Source of the DNA: Gnetum montanum
Lineage: Eukaryota; Streptophyta; Gnetopsida; Gnetales; Gnetaceae
Assembly: GCA_015680685.1 (NCBI GenBank)
Contig: MNCI01002869.1
Coordinates: forward strand, 69,035-133,034
Reading direction: 5' to 3'
DNA length: 64,000 bases
Position numbers and translations under genes: made by a program. The notes beneath the pieces were generated by a model. It did no database searches, was not told the origin of the DNA, and saw nothing but the letters and a program-made list of their open reading frames with translations. Each line of letters starts with the position of its first letter. The first letter of the stretch is position 1. Shown here piece after piece: positions 59,420 to 64,000 of the stretch.

Positions 59420-62400
59420 AATATATACCTATTTCAGGGTGAGCTTGTTGGATGCGATTGACTACCTCATCAATGATACCAAGGACAAAATCAATTTTAC
59501 TCAGCATTTTGATCCAAGTAAATGTTCATATGTAGGAGATAGGTCAACTTCGGTGGTCATTTCCATAGGAGTCTTCATCATAGGTACTTCCAAACAGACA
59601 TTGGGAATTGTCCTAGCTTCATCATCTTTACCTCGTAACAACAAAAACATAAAATTAAAACTTTGAATAATAGAAAGAACAATTCAAGAGTCAAATAAAA
59701 AAAACAAGGAGAGCACACCAAAATCTCTGTCTTCTTCCGGATTTGGAGGATCACCAAGGTCTAACCTTCCTCCAATGAAACCATCAAACATCTCGTCAAC
59801 TCCATCCTAATCATCAATTTGACCCTTTTCTATGGTGTCTCCCTCCTGCTCTTTCGCTTCTTCCCTCAGAGGGTTAGGGACTTCCATCTCATCATTACCC
59901 ACTTCATCCTCCTCATCTAAGTTCGTTGGGACCTCTTCCTCCTCGACAATCGGTTCTAAAACATCCCTTCTAACTTCAGGAGTTGAATCTAATGACATTC
60001 ATAAGTTCAAAATCAGTTTCGGATAAATGGCTGGAAAATAATAATGATAATAAAATGAGCATAAATGAGTGAACCAGGCTTACTTACCTTGGACTAGCAT
60101 TTTAAATTGTATACGTTTCAACTTTGGTGCATCTACAGCTGGAGTGACCCCTCTAAAGCGCTTAGGTGTTTGAACTTTGGATTTTGCCTTCCCGATTGTT
60201 TCCTTAATCACTCGATCAGCTCTTCTAGTAGTATAGGGCACATCACCTAGTTCCGACCCTACACTGTCACATGTTTGAATTGAATGATCAGATGATCCCT
60301 ACATTGTAATGGAAACCAATTCGTCAATCCCCTTGGAAGCATCTTGAGACTTGGTCACCTCAAATAAGTGGCGAATCCATGGGCAAGATAGTTGGTTACG
60401 ATCCCTTAACACATACTTGTTGTCTACGCGAACAACTAGAAATTCAGCCAGTAGGCACAAGTAACTGACGAAGAATGCAAAGGTGAAGTGGGATTGTGCC
60501 TCAATGTTCTAACGCAACCTCACTATCTCCCCGTGAAAACCTGAAAGTAAGAACTACGTCCAATTATAACGTACCCCAGTCTCTAGAATTGTGTGCATGA
60601 TGCGCGAGTTCTACCCCAAAAGTCCTCACTTGGGATAGGGACTTGGGAAACACTCGTGCCTTGAATAGGGGGTACAGCTCATTGACTTCAGTCACTTTTG
60701 ATTTTCCCTACATAGGAAATCCCTTAGCACCTTTAAGAACATCCAACCAGTCCTCCAATTCACGGACAACATGGATCTCTTTTTGCACTCGATCCAAAAT
60801 CACTCTAGCCCCATCTGCTGGTACACCGAAGAGGTTTGAAAAGAACTTCACTGATAGATGGAAAACTACTTTAACTCCCTTGACATGAGTGCTATAATGA
60901 GTAATAGCTTCGTTGAAAGAATCAATGATCACGATCATCTCGGTCATAGAGATATCAAGACTTAGGGCAGTAAATAACTCCATGAGGCCAGCATCGCTTA
61001 AACGACTAATAATATGTGGCAGTGCCTTGTCACGTAGCCATCATTGTGCATCACTGATCTTCTCAAATTTCATGGCTAAGGTGCTCTCAATTTGCCTAGT
61101 TGTGATGGTGACTCCACCCGGGGGAACACCCATTGTATGCATAAGGTAACACTATGGAGTCAATATAATCAATGATATAGCAAGCAAACGTTAAGCCTCA
61201 AAAATACTATTACTTACCGTTGGATAATGGATTAGGGTCATTAGAAGTCAAATCAGCATCGCATGGGAAAATTGGCCCACAATGGGACCAATCCCCATGC
61301 AACCACCCCCAAGCCTCACATTGTGCAAATGCCCTGGAGTATCATTTGTGAAAATGAATAATGTCGCCCTTAGTCTGAGCTAACACTGCACCACGGAGAG
61401 TGGGATCCACCATGAAAGTCTCTAAGGCAGTATGAGCCAATGCAAGTCCATCGTCACCTATGCATACTCCTTCTTTATCAAATTGAGGCTTGCAGAGGAA
61501 CTATGGTCAAAATGTGAACAACCACTAAGCATCAAAACAGAAATGATAAATTAAACAACCTTACCTCTCTACCCTGTACAACATTCCAGGAGGATTCTGG
61601 AACAATGTGTGCGCACGAGTGGCCAGGAATAAGGTGCTATTGAGATAGTGAGAGCCATATCACAATAGGTCCCATACATGCGATAATGGATAGGTAGATT
61701 TGGGCCCTCTAGAGGGACCGTCCTCAATCATAAGCGGTCCCTTGTCGATGTCCACCATGAAAGCCACAATGCCATTTGAAGATCCTGGTAACATAGTCTC
61801 AAGCACCCTCCATGCTAATTGTTCACTTAGGTGGGACCATATTACCATGCTGATTCTGTCTAGGATAAAGGCAAGGAATTCATAGGCTCCTTCTCTGAAC
61901 CATACCCCATTCTGATCAATGATCATATCAGGAACTAGCTCGTCAGAATCAATCGGCCCAAATCACGTTAAAACTCCAACAAGCCCCACCACCAAGAGGA
62001 AAGTTTTGGGATCCCTACAAGTATTCAAGAACCAAGGTTAATGAGCTACACAAAAATAAGGTTTTACGCTGGGGGCCAACACTTAGAAAAGTTCCCAAGG
62101 TTCATGCTCAGCATGCAGACCTTGCACGCTGCACGCTGGAACGTGGGTACACAAACCTCACACGCTGAGCGTTTAAGCCCTATCCTATATGCCGAACATA
62201 TAACCAAAAAAAAAAGTACCAAACATAAAATTCACCGTGCACAAAGGGACAGAATGTTGATGTTGGCCTGCACGCTAACATCTATGCTACGGAAACAAGA
62301 CAAACCTCACACAATGTGCCAAAATCAAGAAAATTGACAGAAATAGTAAGCAAAAATACAAATTTTGGCAGAGGATCAGGGTTTACTGGCACGATGATCT

Positions 62401-62517
62401 TGACCATGAGGGGATCATGGGTTTGGGTGGGCATCGGAGCATTGCCTTGCTTTCCTTCATGAAGGTCAAGCTAGCCTCCTTGCTTCCCTGGTCTTTCACT
62501 CGCTTGCCATTACCCAT
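59420..62517 (-). pseudogene. Antisense accessory gene (aORF) of element G, last exons missing
   Basis: Minus strand. Exon 1 62517-62387 (MGNGKRVKDQGSKEASLTF...) ends at a GT donor. Exon 2 about 62040-61565 contains the 88-codon open piece 61926-61660 and ends TLFQNPPGMLYRVER before GTAAGG. Exon 3 about 61500-61225 reads FDKEGVCIGDDGLALAHTAL. Exon 4 about 61140-60060 holds MTEMIVIIDSF, FFSNLFGVPADG and ELEDWLDVLKG (60983-60708). An acidic exon lies at 59998-59725 (EEEEVPTNLDEEDEVGND). The last exon visible codes GIIDEVVNRIQQAHPEI and ends before GTATAT at about 59423. Coiled-coil and tail exons are absent. Intron positions after exon 1, after NPP...Y.V, and after the I(I/V)(N/D).. block agree with E. 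Confidence 0.7.
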
Positions 62518-63487
62518 CACATTCACGCTGAACCTTGCACATTAGGGTTTTAACCCTGCACACTACACTGAACCCTGCACGCTACGCTGAACCCTACATG
62601 CTGAGGATTTTGGTCCTCCCTGCAGGCTAAGGGTTTTGTCAGGATGTACATGCTGAATCCTTCCATTCAACTTGTCACGTCCTAATCTCTGCTGCATGAG
62701 CTACCTCCAATGCACCGAATCCTCGCCTACTCTCCCCCTGTGGTCAGATCCTCGCCTCCTCGTCGTGGGCCTGAGGTTCATGCTGACGCTGTGGGCCTAA
62801 GGTTCATGATGACACTGTGGGCCTGAGGTTCATGCTAACATCATGAACTTGAGGTTCACGCTGATGCTGTGGGCCCAAGGTTGACGCTGACTCCGTGGGC
62901 CCAAGGTTGATGCTGACATCATGGGCTAGAGGTTGACGCTGAAACTATCACCTGAAATTCACACCAACGCTACAAAATTGAAACTCACATTCACGCTGCA
63001 AAACTAAGTTCAAGTTCATACTGCAAAATTAAACTCATGTTCACGCTGCAAGATTGGGTTCACGTTGCAATCACAAAAGTAGCTCACTCATTGGTTATGT
63101 TAAATTACTCTTATAAGTCCTCACGCTCCTCGTCACCCTTGCTGAAATCAACACTTTGAGTATTTTTACTCCAACATAAAATGGAAATTTTACTCCAAAA
63201 ATTGGTTAAACATTACTTGCATAGGACCTTCCCTCTCATATTGACTCACTTTAATTGAACTAAACATCTTGGTACACACTCTTCGTTTCGCAATCTCACA
63301 CTCAGTAACAGTTACAAATTGCATAATCAATTAGAAATCATAAGCGAACAGCCATAACTGACTCAGTAAGGCCTTAAACTATCACATTCGGCTCGGTAAG
63401 GCCTTAAATTGCCATGCATCTAGGTACGACAATAAATTACCACTGCATACCTTAGTCACTATCAAACGTACACATGAGTTACATTGC
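62518..63487 (-). promoter_or_regulatory. Upstream region of the G antisense gene
   Basis: No gene. CACGCTGAACC-type words at 62520-62660, a 26-bp tandem array at 62765-62946, further TCACGCTGCAA words to 63070, and a possible minus TATA (CTTATAAGAG) at about 63108. From about 63300 it changes character and carries two AAGGCCTTAAACTATCAC-type units (63370-63412) before the pol frame, so a junction may lie between. Confidence 0.5.
62765..62946. repeat. 26-bp x 7 tandem repeat upstream of the G antisense gene
   Basis: Seven consecutive 26-base units of the form GTGGGCCTGAGGTTCATGCTGACGCT with no length change. Each holds one or two GACGCTG/CATGCTGA words. Confidence 0.92.
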
Positions 63488-64000
63488 TTGGAAAGAATAA
63501 TAACCCGCCTAGCTCACTTTGCTCCCTATTTATTGGCAGGAGTAAGCATGATTGATTGCAAGCATCTATTCACACCATTGACCATCAATGGATCATACAG
63601 AAAGATTGCAAGAGAAATCAACGTAAATTCTATCGACTTAGGTCCATCAATAGACGACACATTTGTAGCCTCACTGCAACAAACATTAGACAACTATGAA
63701 AGTATGACCAAATCCCTAGACATAGAAGCTGATAGCATCACTGAAGACCTGTTAATTGACACCCCCATAACTATGCCTGATGGTGAAGTTAAGGTATTAA
63801 AATTAAGCACACTATTACAACCTAAACTTGCCAAGGACATGGAACACGTGCTTCGTGAAAACATGAAAGCATTTTCTTGGTCTTACAATGACATGTCTGG
63901 ACTAGATCCTCGCATTGTCCAACACAACATTATACTCGATCCCAAGTTAAGACTAGTGAAGTAGAAAGCACGCAAGGTCAAACCTGAGGTAGAACTGGTA
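63488..64000 (+). pseudogene. Tat-like pol: region before RT, partial at right edge
   Basis: Open 63488-63964, then one TAG, then on to the window edge. The end AFSWSYNDMSGLDPRIVQHN is the characteristic lead-in to Ty3/gypsy RT of the Tat group (family form A+.Y.DMPG+DP.+..H.L). A good 3' splice site, CTCCCTATTTATTGGCAG, ends at about 63540, in line with the intron known between protease and RT of Ogre elements; the coding exon may therefore start at about 63541 and not at 63488. It is the least damaged pol piece of this group in the window. Which element owns it is unclear. Confidence 0.72.

Larger units (their letters stand above)
57346..64000 (+). mobile_element. Element G: Tat/Ogre-like retrotransposon, internally deleted, runs off the right edge
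   Basis: LTR 57346-58670 with TGAAACACC start, PBS 58676, leader with tandem repeats, gag start 59249, then directly an antisense gene (62517 to about 59420) in reverse orientation. The rest of gag, protease and the last aORF exons are deleted at about 59420. No 3' LTR is visible; by comparison with E it would be expected a little past the window edge. The pol fragment at 63488 may or may not belong to G. The five bases before the LTR are CCCTA; the partner is not visible. Confidence 0.65.

Noticed and set aside
1-64000. tRNA, rRNA or host protein-coding genes
   Set aside because: None found; all coding similarity is to retrotransposon proteins or to the accessory genes within them.

Overview
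This window is eukaryotic, almost certainly from a plant with a large, repeat-rich genome. I find no host gene, rRNA, tRNA, operon or CRISPR array. Nearly every base belongs to nested, decayed LTR retrotransposons. The evidence is paired LTRs, primer-binding sites (PBS), polypurine tracts, 5-bp target-site duplications (TSDs) and recognisable gag, protease, RT, RNase H and integrase fragments full of stops.

Layout. The oldest visible layer is a minus-strand Ty1/copia remnant, split into 5.6-6.25 kb (LTR start and end of pol) and 14.92-15.29 kb (RNase H). Four Athila-like Ty3/gypsy elements (PBS close to TGGTGCCGTTGTTGGGGA, LTRs TGATGA...TCATCA) lie in and beside it. A (minus) runs off the left edge to 3875. 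B (minus, 6255-14915) has TSD GATGT. D (minus, starts 15289) is interrupted by C (plus, 17686-25322, TSD CTATG). D is cut again at 30596 by F, a plus-strand Tat/Ogre-like element (PBS close to TGGCACTAGAAGGAGGGCC). F is itself split by E (minus, 33813-48649, TSD ACCAT) and by G (plus, starts 57346). A separate plus-strand pol start runs off the right edge at 63.5-64 kb. Every join reads as one continuous homologous sequence once the insert is removed.

Genes. C and D carry recognisable but broken pol genes. B, E and F keep gag but have lost RT and integrase, and G keeps only the start of gag. B, D, E, F and G nevertheless keep a large accessory gene. In B and D it is a sense-strand ORF (begins MAPK, globular domain, long coiled coil) after the pol position. 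In E, F and G it is an antisense gene with about seven exons whose intron positions are shared between copies.

Main pattern. Each element repeats its own short word in the LTR U3 and again at the promoter of its accessory gene: GATATC in B, CCATCGATGGGG in D, GCTACGCTATGC-type palindromes in E and F, CACGCTG in G. In the Tat-like elements the word also occurs in intron 1 of the antisense gene, and in F and G in leader tandem repeats. This looks like a self-recognition code, possibly read by the accessory protein. That function is inference.
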